Part shown: in pieces, positions 8,401 to 14,699 of the stretch
Layout of the letters: every line of letters begins with the position of its first letter
How positions within the stretch are numbered: position 1 is the first letter of the stretch
Virus record (IMG/VR): IMGVR_UViG_3300021376_000448
Location: 1 to 20,456 of that record
Strand: one strand, 5' to 3'
DNA: 20,456 nt
From: a virus
Program-made: the position numbers and the translations under genes
The notes under the pieces: model-generated
Databases searched by the model: none
What the model saw: the letters and a program-made list of their open reading frames with translations, nothing else
What the model was told of the DNA's origin: nothing

Positions 8401-11400
8401 AAATGTAGATTGAAGCGTACTCGTCGCCATTTGTAAACCAATAAATGAAGCCATCAATTTATTAGTTGATAATTCGAATTTATCATTCCCTTTTGGCGTA
8501 ATTTTACCCTGATCTATTTTTGATACAGCCGAATCAACTTGTTTTTGTAGTTTTTGTCCCGCTTTTCCTGTTAATTGATTTTGCCCAGCCAAATCTTTTA
8601 TTGATTGATTTAATTGATCTTGAGTTATTTTGCCTTCCTCAAGAGCCTTAAGATTTTTATTTATCTGCGCTATCATTGCCCTCTGTATCTCTTTTGAAAT
8701 AACTGGCGATCCCCCAGACGCAATTACAGATGGATCTGAAGACTCATATCCTATTTTTGATGGGCCTATTTTTACAAAATTCGGAATCTTTCCATTAGGT
8801 TCATCTTTAGTATTAATAACTGCAAGACCATTTGGATTACCCGCATTTCTCAAACGCCCATCTTGGGTTACGCGAATTGCACTTGGATTAACTCCAGCGG
8901 CCATTTCTCTTCCAATTGCATCTTTTAATGGGTCTTGTGCAAAATTTGGAATATATCCAGACGCTCCTCTAAACTCTTCTCTTCCGCGTTTTAGGAAAGC
9001 GTCGCTCCATTTTCCAGATGTGAGTGAACTTCCAAAGCTCTTTGAATATCTATTTGCAATGTATATTTCGAGTTCTTTTTGAGACGCAAAGGATTTAGTA
9101 ATTTGTTTGCCTCCGATAGTTTCTGTTACTTGTAATTTTTGTAAATCAGAATATGGCCGACCAATTCCTTGTTGTTTTCCTTCGGTATCTCCAATTTTTC
9201 TTTTAGATGTTGCAGCCTCTCCTCTCACGGCAACATCATATATTTTTCTAGCAACGCTGTCCATCAAAGGAGGACTATATGATCCTTTTACTTCTAAAAA
9301 TCTTGAATTCGGATTTTTGATGCCAAATGCTGTTTTAATCGGACTGTCTTTCGAAAGGTCAAAGTCAAACCTTGAAGTTACGGTTTGATCCGATATGTCT
9401 TCAAAACTTTTATCTCCTAATAAAGCTCCAACGCTTGCTTCAAAAATACTACCAGCAAAAGAACGAAGAGAACCAGGATTAAACCTAGCTTTAGCTTTTG
9501 CCAATTGTTCTGGCTTTGGCATCACCCCGCCAGTTACTGCGGTAGCTGTTTTAATTGCTAGATTTTTTCCTACATCTTCAAGTGCAGCTTTTGTTTCTTC
9601 CAGCGTCGATCCAGTGGCTGATTGTTCTGGAACGCCATGAACATTAAAAAGTATTTTATCTTGAGTTTTATCGTCTCCAGTTTTAGCTATTGAATAATCT
9701 TTGCCGCTACCAACAACATATCTAGTTTCATTTTGGCTTACTAAACTCTTACCTGCTTCAAGTTTTTGACCCACAAGCGCAAGATATTTTCCATCAGCAT
9801 TTATAGTATTTGCAAAATTTGGTATATATCCTTTAGCCCCACGAATCATTTCAAAATTTTGAGCAGCGCCTTTTACTTTTGAAATGAAATCAAATTGATT
9901 AAGCGGCGCATACATTGACCCCGCAATTTGTTTTTGGCTTCTTAAATCGCCTTCTGATGGACCAGCGCCAACTCTTCCCATTCTTCTGGAAAGAATATCC
10001 ATATTGCCAGCATACAAATATGAAATTTTTCCACCAGAGGCATTTACTGCATCAGCAATTTGTTGAAAGTTTTTAGAGATTCCGCCATCTTTAGTTCTTG
10101 CTGCGCCTGACAAAATATCAATTTCAGTAGCATCCGCTAATTGTCCAACATTAGTTATGAATGCTCCCAATGAAGCTCCATATGTTGATTTGCCAGAACC
10201 AGCGGGGCCAACAAGAAGATTCTTTTTAGCGCCTGAAGCTAAAATAGCTTTTAATAAAGCATTTTTATCTGGCTGAATTCTATCAGCGTCATAAACATAA
10301 CGCGCAAAATTTGGAATATATCCACGCGCCGCAGATCCAAAATCAATTAAAGATCTGATAGAATCTCTTCCCCCTTGTTTTTGCGCTATTTCGGATAATT
10401 TTTTAGCAATGACAGGATCTAAGCGCTTTACATAATTTATGTCTCCCATCTCCAGCGCATCTAAATTAAACAGCATTCCAAAGCTTCTTCCCATTCCAGC
10501 AATAATCTTTTCCTTGTTTTGATTAAGATAATTCTTATCTTCTTGTGATATTGGGAGCTTTCTTTTTACGATGTCCCGCATTGCTGCTCTTGGACTTGTC
10601 AACGAACTTGCTTTGGTAAGCTGAGAAAGTTTTGACGCTGCGGCGTTTTTTTCGCCTTGCGGAGCCGCAGGATCTGAGATGATTCTTCTCATCGCATCTA
10701 TTGCGTTTTGAGAAGCAAAATTTGGAACATATCCACCAGCGGCAGAAATCTTTTTTGCTCCTGCTGGTAAGCCATAAGCTCTAGCCATATCTCTATTAAA
10801 TATGGCAGAGCCACCATTGGCAAAATTTGGAACAATATATTCGCTAGTATTGGCAATCATTGTGCCGCGCTTGCCGCCGCCAAATGCAAAATTTGGAATA
10901 GAAACTACTCTTGAAGATGGGCTTGCGCCTCCAACTCCACGACGAACATCAGCAGCTTCTTGAGCAGGAAGATAACCACCAGCAGAACGTTTTTTAATTT
11001 GTCCAGTTGTTGCGCTTAATCCCCCAGCCATTAAAGCTGGAGTTACCGACGACGCAATACTTTGAACCTGCTGTAAAGCGGTTAATTGACGATTATAAAC
11101 TCCAAGCAGATATTCTTCTTGCTTGGCGCGATTTCCGCTCAAAGCAAGAATGCTTGACATTACCTCCTTATCTTTGATCAGCGTATTAACAACTGCCTGC
11201 TCAAGAGCTTGGCGTTCTCTCACCTTTTGATTGATTCCTAAAATTGTTTTAAGAGATTCGACGCCGAACTTCGCAATATCAGTTGTGAGTTTAATAAAGA
11301 TCGCTCCGATAATTGGCAAACCAACGGTAAAAAATACATCTGAAATTCCTTTAATTAAACCTTTCGCAATGTTTCCACCAACACTTTCTGAATCCAAAAT

Positions 11401-12609
11401 TTTATTAAAGCCTTCAACAAGATTATTTACAAATTTCAATAGATTGCCTAAACTTTCTGTTACTCCTATTTCCGCCAATTTATTTAAAAGCTGTGTCGTT
11501 GATACGGTTGCTTTATTTATCTCCGAGGATAAAAGTTTATTTAATTCTATTTGTCTTTCATAAGCTTGATTATTTGCTCCAGCAGAAACTCCAACCGCTT
11601 GTCCAAATTTACTGTTAGCGTCGTTTAAATCATTAATTAAAGCAGACAATATGTTAATATTGTATTTGCTAGCTACTGCTTCTAAAATTTGTACTCTTTC
11701 GCCGCCAGAAAGACCTTGAAGTTTTTGCGACAATTCTTGAAGAAGTGGAATGGCTCCTTTTAATTGCCCTTGAGCGTTTAAAGATTCTACTCCAATATTT
11801 CTTAGAGCTTGAACTGTTTCATCGCTTCTTAGTCTAGTAAAAATTGTTTTTAAAGCGTTACCTATAACAGCGCCGCCGCGAGCAGTTCTTTCTTGCGCCA
11901 CAGTTATCGCTGCATTTAATTCATCAAAACTAACTCCAACTTCCTGAGCGATTGATCCTGCGCGTGCGAGGCCATTGGCCAGATCTTCTGCCGAAACAGC
12001 GAATTTAGTGTCAACTGCGACTAATTTATTGATAATTTGAGCAGTTGTAATTCCTGTCTCACCAAATGAATTTGCTGCGGCAGTTAAAACGTCAACAGCT
12101 TCCGCTGCATTTAGACTTGTAAATCTAGTTAAAGTAAGGGCGTCGGTTGTTCTTTTTAGTGTTTCTTCTACGCTTAAACCTTGGCGCGAAAATTCAAGCG
12201 CAGCCTGAGCCGCAGTTTTAAAACTTTGTCCAGTGGTCTTTCCGACTTCAAAAAGAGCGTCTCCAAACTTTGATAACTCTTGCCCTCCTTTTCCGCTAAT
12301 TGCCGCAATATCTCCTAAAGTTTTTTGAACTTCTATACCAGTTTTTACTAAACTTGCAAAAGCATTTTGAACTCCATTTATAATTCCTACTGAAGCTCCG
12401 AACGCTAAAACACGCGCATTTGACGCCGCAATTGACTTTTCAAACTCTGTTGCTAGTCCACTTACTCGACCAAGAGGCTGGGCAAGGTTTTTAAATGCCC
12501 CAGGATCAATATTAACTGGAATATTAATCTGCCCAACATTTTTAACTCCTTGTTGGATAGAAGATTCTAAACCAGACTGAACTACTGGAACTGATATGCC
12601 TTTAGCCAT
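5479..12609 (-). CDS. Tape measure protein, TP901-like, with embedded enzyme-like modules
   Basis: A 2376-residue protein that would set tail length and occupy the tube lumen. Residues about 1-560 look like the TP901/PhageMin_Tail tape-measure core (A-F-G-A-S-V-G, G-Q-S-F-K-T-A-A-Q-A, N-A-L-K-T-I-F-T-R-L). A hydrophobic segment lies near 425-445. Residues 571-1279 form a mosaic with seven [IV]-P-N-F-[AV] motifs bracketing modules, including a P-loop at 801-808 and an ExK nuclease-like core at 1057-1108. A second hydrophobic, glycine-rich segment sits near 1440-1465, and long charged coiled coils run about 1480-1860. The C-terminus has Gly-Gly modules with T-G-G-E-F-V (E2069) and M-G-G-E-Y-V (E2269), common in phage tape measures, then M-P-R-F-A-D-G-G at 2293-2300. 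AAAAGG lies 7 bases before the ATG. It sits after the chaperone-like genes and before the tip genes, the standard order. Tape-measure identity is certain; module functions are inferred. Confidence 0.95.
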   Translation of the reverse strand: MAKGISVPVVQSGLESSIQQGVKNVGQINIPVNIDPGAFKNLAQPLGRVSGLATEFEKSIAASNARVLAFGASVGIINGVQNAFASLVKTGIEVQKTLGDIAAISGKGGQELSKFGDALFEVGKTTGQSFKTAAQAALEFSRQGLSVEETLKRTTDALTLTRFTSLNAAEAVDVLTAAANSFGETGITTAQIINKLVAVDTKFAVSAEDLANGLARAGSIAQEVGVSFDELNAAITVAQERTARGGAVIGNALKTIFTRLRSDETVQALRNIGVESLNAQGQLKGAIPLLQELSQKLQGLSGGERVQILEAVASKYNINILSALINDLNDANSKFGQAVGVSAGANNQAYERQIELNKLLSSEINKATVSTTQLLNKLAEIGVTESLGNLLKFVNNLVEGFNKILDSESVGGNIAKGLIKGISDVFFTVGLPIIGAIFIKLTTDIAKFGVESLKTILGINQKVRERQALEQAVVNTLIKDKEVMSSILALSGNRAKQEEYLLGVYNRQLTALQQVQSIASSVTPALMAGGLSATTGQIKKRSAGGYLPAQEAADVRRGVGGASPSSRVVSIPNFAFGGGKRGTMIANTSEYIVPNFANGGSAIFNRDMARAYGLPAGAKKISAAGGYVPNFASQNAIDAMRRIISDPAAPQGEKNAAASKLSQLTKASSLTSPRAAMRDIVKRKLPISQEDKNYLNQNKEKIIAGMGRSFGMLFNLDALEMGDINYVKRLDPVIAKKLSEIAQKQGGRDSIRSLIDFGSAARGYIPNFARYVYDADRIQPDKNALLKAILASGAKKNLLVGPAGSGKSTYGASLGAFITNVGQLADATEIDILSGAARTKDGGISKNFQQIADAVNASGGKISYLYAGNMDILSRRMGRVGAGPSEGDLRSQKQIAGSMYAPLNQFDFISKVKGAAQNFEMIRGAKGYIPNFANTINADGKYLALVGQKLEAGKSLVSQNETRYVVGSGKDYSIAKTGDDKTQDKILFNVHGVPEQSATGSTLEETKAALEDVGKNLAIKTATAVTGGVMPKPEQLAKAKARFNPGSLRSFAGSIFEASVGALLGDKSFEDISDQTVTSRFDFDLSKDSPIKTAFGIKNPNSRFLEVKGSYSPPLMDSVARKIYDVAVRGEAATSKRKIGDTEGKQQGIGRPYSDLQKLQVTETIGGKQITKSFASQKELEIYIANRYSKSFGSSLTSGKWSDAFLKRGREEFRGASGYIPNFAQDPLKDAIGREMAAGVNPSAIRVTQDGRLRNAGNPNGLAVINTKDEPNGKIPNFVKIGPSKIGYESSDPSVIASGGSPVISKEIQRAMIAQINKNLKALEEGKITQDQLNQSIKDLAGQNQLTGKAGQKLQKQVDSAVSKIDQGKITPKGNDKFELSTNKLMASFIGLQMATSTLQSTFKDTDSVVGKALSAFGQIATSAAGYGSLGSLAGETLKDKKGMLGKMAGYLGPAGMIAGAGIGIFQAINEIIKAPQIKRESEAMTRAQNVRSTGLNLQDALEALQEDAAKIQDRKNLLEPAALDRQKRQVEVAKQGGPFVRMHMNDQEKKDEEELLKLKADLTKNEEERKKIQVEIAVQQQRQIREEKRASEELAKRIALASVLNEINEKFSSAQNNKDLQRAKNYAVFIKNSGNLSENQKTELELQQKLLEIDYKKADSMESSRNKVFQQIASASKLATVDKGALESLMKRVESGEKLEGIYQELEKLETQGAINAKEKIQAIISEEKQQQKNLSVEREKLELISRATIQLNNQLKTRELLNKATDIGAERNKKISRIADDMQKQFDMFEIQQPVSALERSAAAKGFSTREKTFRLTQAKRNLEIGKEEIEIEYEKKMALKEAQDAAKSQMQSSLEQIQGLAPEEKMVYRTSIAYGSLAEALNALNNAAKKAGEGGGLTDDPRIVSSELALKTVRDLQEEYRILEQRAAAIADIRKKAINTSYSREYLLQQMAVDSPIKAGVSKMFDEINKESDNFSQIFAYNTTGAFKDGLRDAMSAAISQTDDLGAALQNVAMNFLKSMQGKFLDRAAGNITLAIGKGLGMAKGGLVSGGSGYRDDVPAMLTGGEFVMRKSAVEKYGVANLAKMNNGGMFIPGIRGGGAISGEDALRAFANQITTSGATDVLRGGASSAFINLEDQSQRLSRYALLGDNIISQEVRGAQAQAFDILENKSDFEKQKKEREKQERKALKRQLISTIAAAALSYGVGKSFPAKIPNLPIYNPYKGYDPYKGVKIGPLEPVKFLDGKAYGGMIRGYNSGGQVALMGGEYVLNRRAAANYGTRFLDSMNQGRMPRFADGGEVGTSAPTTTTTESNAKMMGDVNISINVTGQNSQTETQGGSNRGGVDYKKMSERIKAVVLETLNEEKRLGGTLRTR
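8788..8937 (-). other. Tape-measure module: short REMAAGV segment (residues ~1225-1274)
   Basis: The 50 residues between the sixth motif and the variant seventh motif read as a compact unit: A-I-G-R-E-M-A-A-G-V, I-R-V-T-Q-D-G-R-L, N-P-N-G-L-A-V-I-N-T, D-E-P-N-G-K-I-P-N-F. It ends directly in the motif. I have the impression that units like this recur beside PNFA motifs in other phage tape measures, but I cannot verify that here. Function unknown. Confidence 0.4.
8953..9492 (-). other. Tape-measure module: PD-(D/E)XK nuclease-like domain (residues ~1040-1219)
   Basis: Between the fifth and sixth IPNFA motifs, a helix R-S-F-A-G-S-I-F-E (E1057) is followed by R-F-D-F-D-L (D1082, D1084) and then a strand R-F-L-E-V-K-G-S (E1106, K1108). 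This E...D...ExK order and spacing is the signature core of the PD-(D/E)XK phosphodiesterase fold. Downstream are helices and basic residues before the next motif. No catalytic residue of the core is obviously missing. The family is very divergent, so this rests on the motif pattern only; it needs a profile comparison to confirm. Confidence 0.5.
9826..10302 (-). other. Tape-measure module: P-loop kinase-like domain (residues ~770-928)
   Basis: Between the fourth and fifth IPNFA motifs is a region with hydrophobic L-L-V leading into the Walker A sequence G-P-A-G-S-G-K-S at 801-808, followed by T-Y-G-A-S-L. Further on come an acidic stretch A-T-E-I-D-I-L, a beta-strand-like I-S-Y-L-Y, and an arginine-rich 'lid'-like segment with R875, R876 and R879. 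This order (Walker A, acidic strand, strand with following R-R-x-x-R helix) resembles small P-loop kinases of the zeta-toxin / predicted-kinase (AAA_33) type. The length, about 160 residues, fits a compact version. Substrate is unknown; it might also be a degraded or purely structural copy. Confidence 0.6.
10318..10713 (-). other. Tape-measure module: helical segment (residues ~633-764)
   Basis: Lies between the third and fourth IPNFA motifs. It opens with a helix A-M-R-R-I-I-S-D-P and G-E-K-N-A-A-A-S-K-L, vaguely like the helical repeat of DUF2786, and continues with G-R-S-F-G-M-L-F-N-L-D-A-L-E, which superficially echoes the G-S-I-F-E-A-S-V-G-A-L helix of the nuclease-like module. No catalytic motif is recognised. 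It could be a worn-down copy of a nuclease-like module or an unrelated helical domain. Confidence 0.35.
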
Positions 12610-12643
12610 CCTTTAACCTTTTGAAATATTTACACTCAAAAAG

Positions 12644-13645
12644 TTACGCTTCACCGTGCAATTTCATAAGCTCATCCATTGTCATAGTCTTCTTGCCTTT
12701 CATAGCTTCATTAATGGTTTTTGCTCCAGCTGTTTTCATTTCTTGAACTTCTTCTTTAGTTGCTCCGAACACGGCTTCGCCGCTGGCCTTATCTTTATTC
12801 TTCTGTTTACTCTCAAAGTTTTTCTTGGCCTTTGATTTATCAGTGTATTCAAAAAGTTTGTCTGGGTCTGTTTTTATATTATCCGGGATGTTTTCAGTAG
12901 TTTCAAATATATTTTTAAATATCTTTCCGTATATGGTCGTTCTAACTTGAAAGTCAGTAAGTTGAACCATTGGCTTGCCCCAAAATTGCATAGGTTGGTC
13001 CAAAACAAGATAGTATGGTTGGAAAAAGTTCAACAAAGCTATTTTCTGCAAATTATATTCTTTAAATTCTTCCATGTATTCATTAAAAAATAAAATATAC
13101 TCAACCAAATCTTCGTAGGTCATTTCCTCAAATTCAGATTCTGAAAATACCCTTTGCTTTAAATCTTCATCTTTAAATAAAGATTCGTATATTATGTAAT
13201 CATTTGATCGGTTACTGGCATATTCTTCTGCTGTTTTGCCGAGAACATCCTTTCGTTCTGAAATTTTTTTGGCTAACTTTTGACGCTCTTCATCTATCTG
13301 TTTTGTTATCGCTTCTATTTCAAGTTTACGAATAAAATTCTTTTTTGTCAAAATTAAACGATCAATATAATTTTTTAAGGTATCTATTTCTTCTTCTTCT
13401 TTTTCAGACCAAAATCCATCTTCTATAACCTTTTTTAGCGCCTCCTCTTCTGAAAGAATACCTAAAGTTAAAGCATGCTCATAAAACTCCTTAAACCTAA
13501 GATCAAAAAACGCTTTTTCATTTACCCCCAAATGTTTAATAAAAATAGGGCCACTCCTAAATTTTCTTTTGGAGTAGCCCTTTATAATTTCGTTAAACAA
13601 TAGGAATAGTTTACTGTTCCTCAAACTTTCCTGTTTCAATGTCAT
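12644..13645 (-). CDS. Probable tail assembly chaperone-like protein (second of an overlapping pair)
   Basis: A 333-residue, highly charged, helical protein with no signal peptide. A coiled coil covers about residues 88-136 (many Lys/Glu/Ile), a more hydrophobic block contains N-F-F-Q-P-Y-Y-L-V-L and Q-F-W-G-K-P, and the tail is Lys-rich and low in complexity. It lies directly before the tape measure and overlaps the 247-aa gene by 35 bases in a different frame, the position and overlap typical of the second tail-assembly-chaperone gene (lambda G/T arrangement). Family homology is not recognised; the role rests on position. Its own ATG lacks a good Shine-Dalgarno, and an in-frame TAG lies just upstream, so it is made either by coupled re-initiation or by a frameshift inside the overlap. 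Confidence 0.55.
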   Translation of the reverse strand: MTLKQESLRNSKLFLLFNEIIKGYSKRKFRSGPIFIKHLGVNEKAFFDLRFKEFYEHALTLGILSEEEALKKVIEDGFWSEKEEEEIDTLKNYIDRLILTKKNFIRKLEIEAITKQIDEERQKLAKKISERKDVLGKTAEEYASNRSNDYIIYESLFKDEDLKQRVFSESEFEEMTYEDLVEYILFFNEYMEEFKEYNLQKIALLNFFQPYYLVLDQPMQFWGKPMVQLTDFQVRTTIYGKIFKNIFETTENIPDNIKTDPDKLFEYTDKSKAKKNFESKQKNKDKASGEAVFGATKEEVQEMKTAGAKTINEAMKGKKTMTMDELMKLHGEA

Positions 13646-14354
13646 TTTCTAATTTTTCGAAATCTTCACGTTTTGCATTTTTGCTGAAGAACCAGAATGA
13701 CATAAATGTAGCAAGTTTTCGATAAGCTTTGTTATAAACTTCATCTTCATTTTCATCCATTAAGTGCAAAGATTCTAATTTCTGTTCTGTAGTAGATCCT
13801 TTAAACATTGGTTCGATGTCCCCTTCTGGCATAACTTGCGTATGAGCCATGTGAACACAGAACCAGCGAATAACATTATTTTGAGCAATGTTATCGGCAG
13901 TATTGTCAAATAAAGTTCTATATAAAGATTCAACTTGAACCATTCTCATTCTTGTTGTGGTAATCTTATTGATTATTTCCGCTTCGACTTGCTTATCGTA
14001 ATCGCTTTTTGAAGTAAGCAGCAATAATTCATTTTGATACTGAGTAATTTTATTATAAAGAGCTATCAATTCCTTAGCGTCTTCTTCTGATAACATACCG
14101 CCAGTATCAGAATATTTTTTTGTCAACATTCCTTTTGTCAAAATGCCCTTTTTGATACAGCTTGATAATTCGATGCTAAATTGCAGTTCAGCGTCCTCAA
14201 GATTTTTACGAGAAGGTTGCTTGATAATTATTTTAACAGGAACCTCTTCCTTTACTTTTTGCGTAACAGTAATCTTTTGACCGTTTTCCTCTTTGCTTTC
14301 GGTCTTTTCAATTTCTTTGGTTACTTTGACGATATAGCTAAATAGTTCTTTCAT
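13611..14354 (-). CDS. Probable tail assembly chaperone-like protein (first of an overlapping pair)
   Basis: A 247-residue soluble protein. After a charged start it has a segment R-K-N-L-E-D-A-E-L-Q-F-S-I-E-L followed by I-K-K-G-I-L-T-K-G-M-L-T-K-K-Y, then helices and an aromatic stretch R-W-F-C-V-H-M and S-F-W-F-F. The 'xAExxxxxEL...KGIxTKxxLxKxY' layout reminds me of assembly-chaperone-like proteins encoded before tape measures in myo- and siphoviruses, but I do not recognise a named family. It starts at an ATGA overlap with the 98-aa gene and ends inside the 333-aa gene. Its role, binding the tape measure and tube subunits before assembly, is inferred from position. Confidence 0.55.
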   Translation of the reverse strand: MKELFSYIVKVTKEIEKTESKEENGQKITVTQKVKEEVPVKIIIKQPSRKNLEDAELQFSIELSSCIKKGILTKGMLTKKYSDTGGMLSEEDAKELIALYNKITQYQNELLLLTSKSDYDKQVEAEIINKITTTRMRMVQVESLYRTLFDNTADNIAQNNVIRWFCVHMAHTQVMPEGDIEPMFKGSTTEQKLESLHLMDENEDEVYNKAYRKLATFMSFWFFSKNAKREDFEKLENDIETGKFEEQ

Positions 14355-14647
14355 TGTTTAAACATATGATGAAATTCGACTCTAGTGGTATCCATTTCAG
14401 AAATAATTTTTCTGATAGCTTCATTACCCATATCTAAAACACGCTTTCTGTAAAGCGTCATTTTTTCTTCGTCCAGATAATTAGCCTGTTTAACAACTGG
14501 CTTGAACGAATCGGGCGAGGATGAATACAAAAGGTTAAATTGCCTATCATGCTCATGCTTAATATCTTCCAAAATAATAAGCATCCTCTTGAACAAATCA
14601 CATGTATTTGTCTTTACCCTGTCATTTAAATATTCTTTACCTGTCAT
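14351..14647 (-). CDS. Small helical protein, first gene of the leftward tail operon
   Basis: A 98-residue charged, mainly helical protein with no recognised domain, membrane segment or signal. It is the promoter-proximal gene of the leftward operon: a -10 box lies 17 bases before its ATG, and AAAGG sits right before the start with a further AAGG some bases upstream. It overlaps the next gene by four bases (ATGA), so translation of the two is probably coupled. Its location before the chaperone-like genes suggests an assembly factor or a small tail component, but nothing in the sequence proves this. Confidence 0.7.
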   Translation of the reverse strand: MTGKEYLNDRVKTNTCDLFKRMLIILEDIKHEHDRQFNLLYSSSPDSFKPVVKQANYLDEEKMTLYRKRVLDMGNEAIRKIISEMDTTRVEFHHMFKQ

Positions 14648-14664
14648 ACCTTTTACCTTACTAT

Positions 14665-14692
14665 ATTATACTTCAGAAATACAAAGTGTAAA
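14665..14692 (-). promoter_or_regulatory. Sigma70-type promoter of the leftward tail operon
   Basis: Read on the minus strand: TTTACA (14687-14692, five of six consensus bases), a 16-base spacer, then a perfect TATAAT (14665-14670). The start codon follows 17 bases later, giving a very short leader. The plus strand of the same segment offers a TATACT at 14667-14672 for the rightward genes, though without a good -35, so the two -10 boxes overlap head to head. Confidence 0.65.
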
Positions 14693-14699
14693 GTAAAAT

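Larger units (their letters stand above)
8773..10905 (-). repeat. Seven dispersed [GY][IV]PNFA motifs in the tape measure
   Basis: The core [IV]-P-N-F-A occurs at residues 571-575, 593-597, 628-632, 765-769, 929-933 and 1220-1224, with a variant I-P-N-F-V at 1275-1279. Four copies (628, 765, 929, 1220) carry a preceding Gly-Tyr. The first three are clustered and the rest bracket module-sized stretches of 132, 159 and 286 residues, then 50. The DNA of the four Gly-Tyr copies is nearly identical on the plus strand (gcaaaatttgg followed by a/t-rich atatcc), more than the amino-acid constraint needs. Function is unknown: linker, docking site or processing site are all possible. Confidence 0.9.

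Noticed and set aside
8630-9640. Long plus-strand open frames opposite the tape measure (150, 93 and 81 codons)
   Set aside because: They lie antisense to clearly coding tape-measure sequence, have no initiation signal and low-complexity, unrecognisable products.
8938-10733. PNFA-coding DNA as a CRISPR or integration repeat
   Set aside because: All copies are in the same reading frame of one protein and spacing is irregular; a protein motif explains them.
14652-14672. A full rightward sigma70 promoter
   Set aside because: TATACT is a good -10, but no reasonable -35 lies 15-19 bases upstream, so it was not listed as its own feature.
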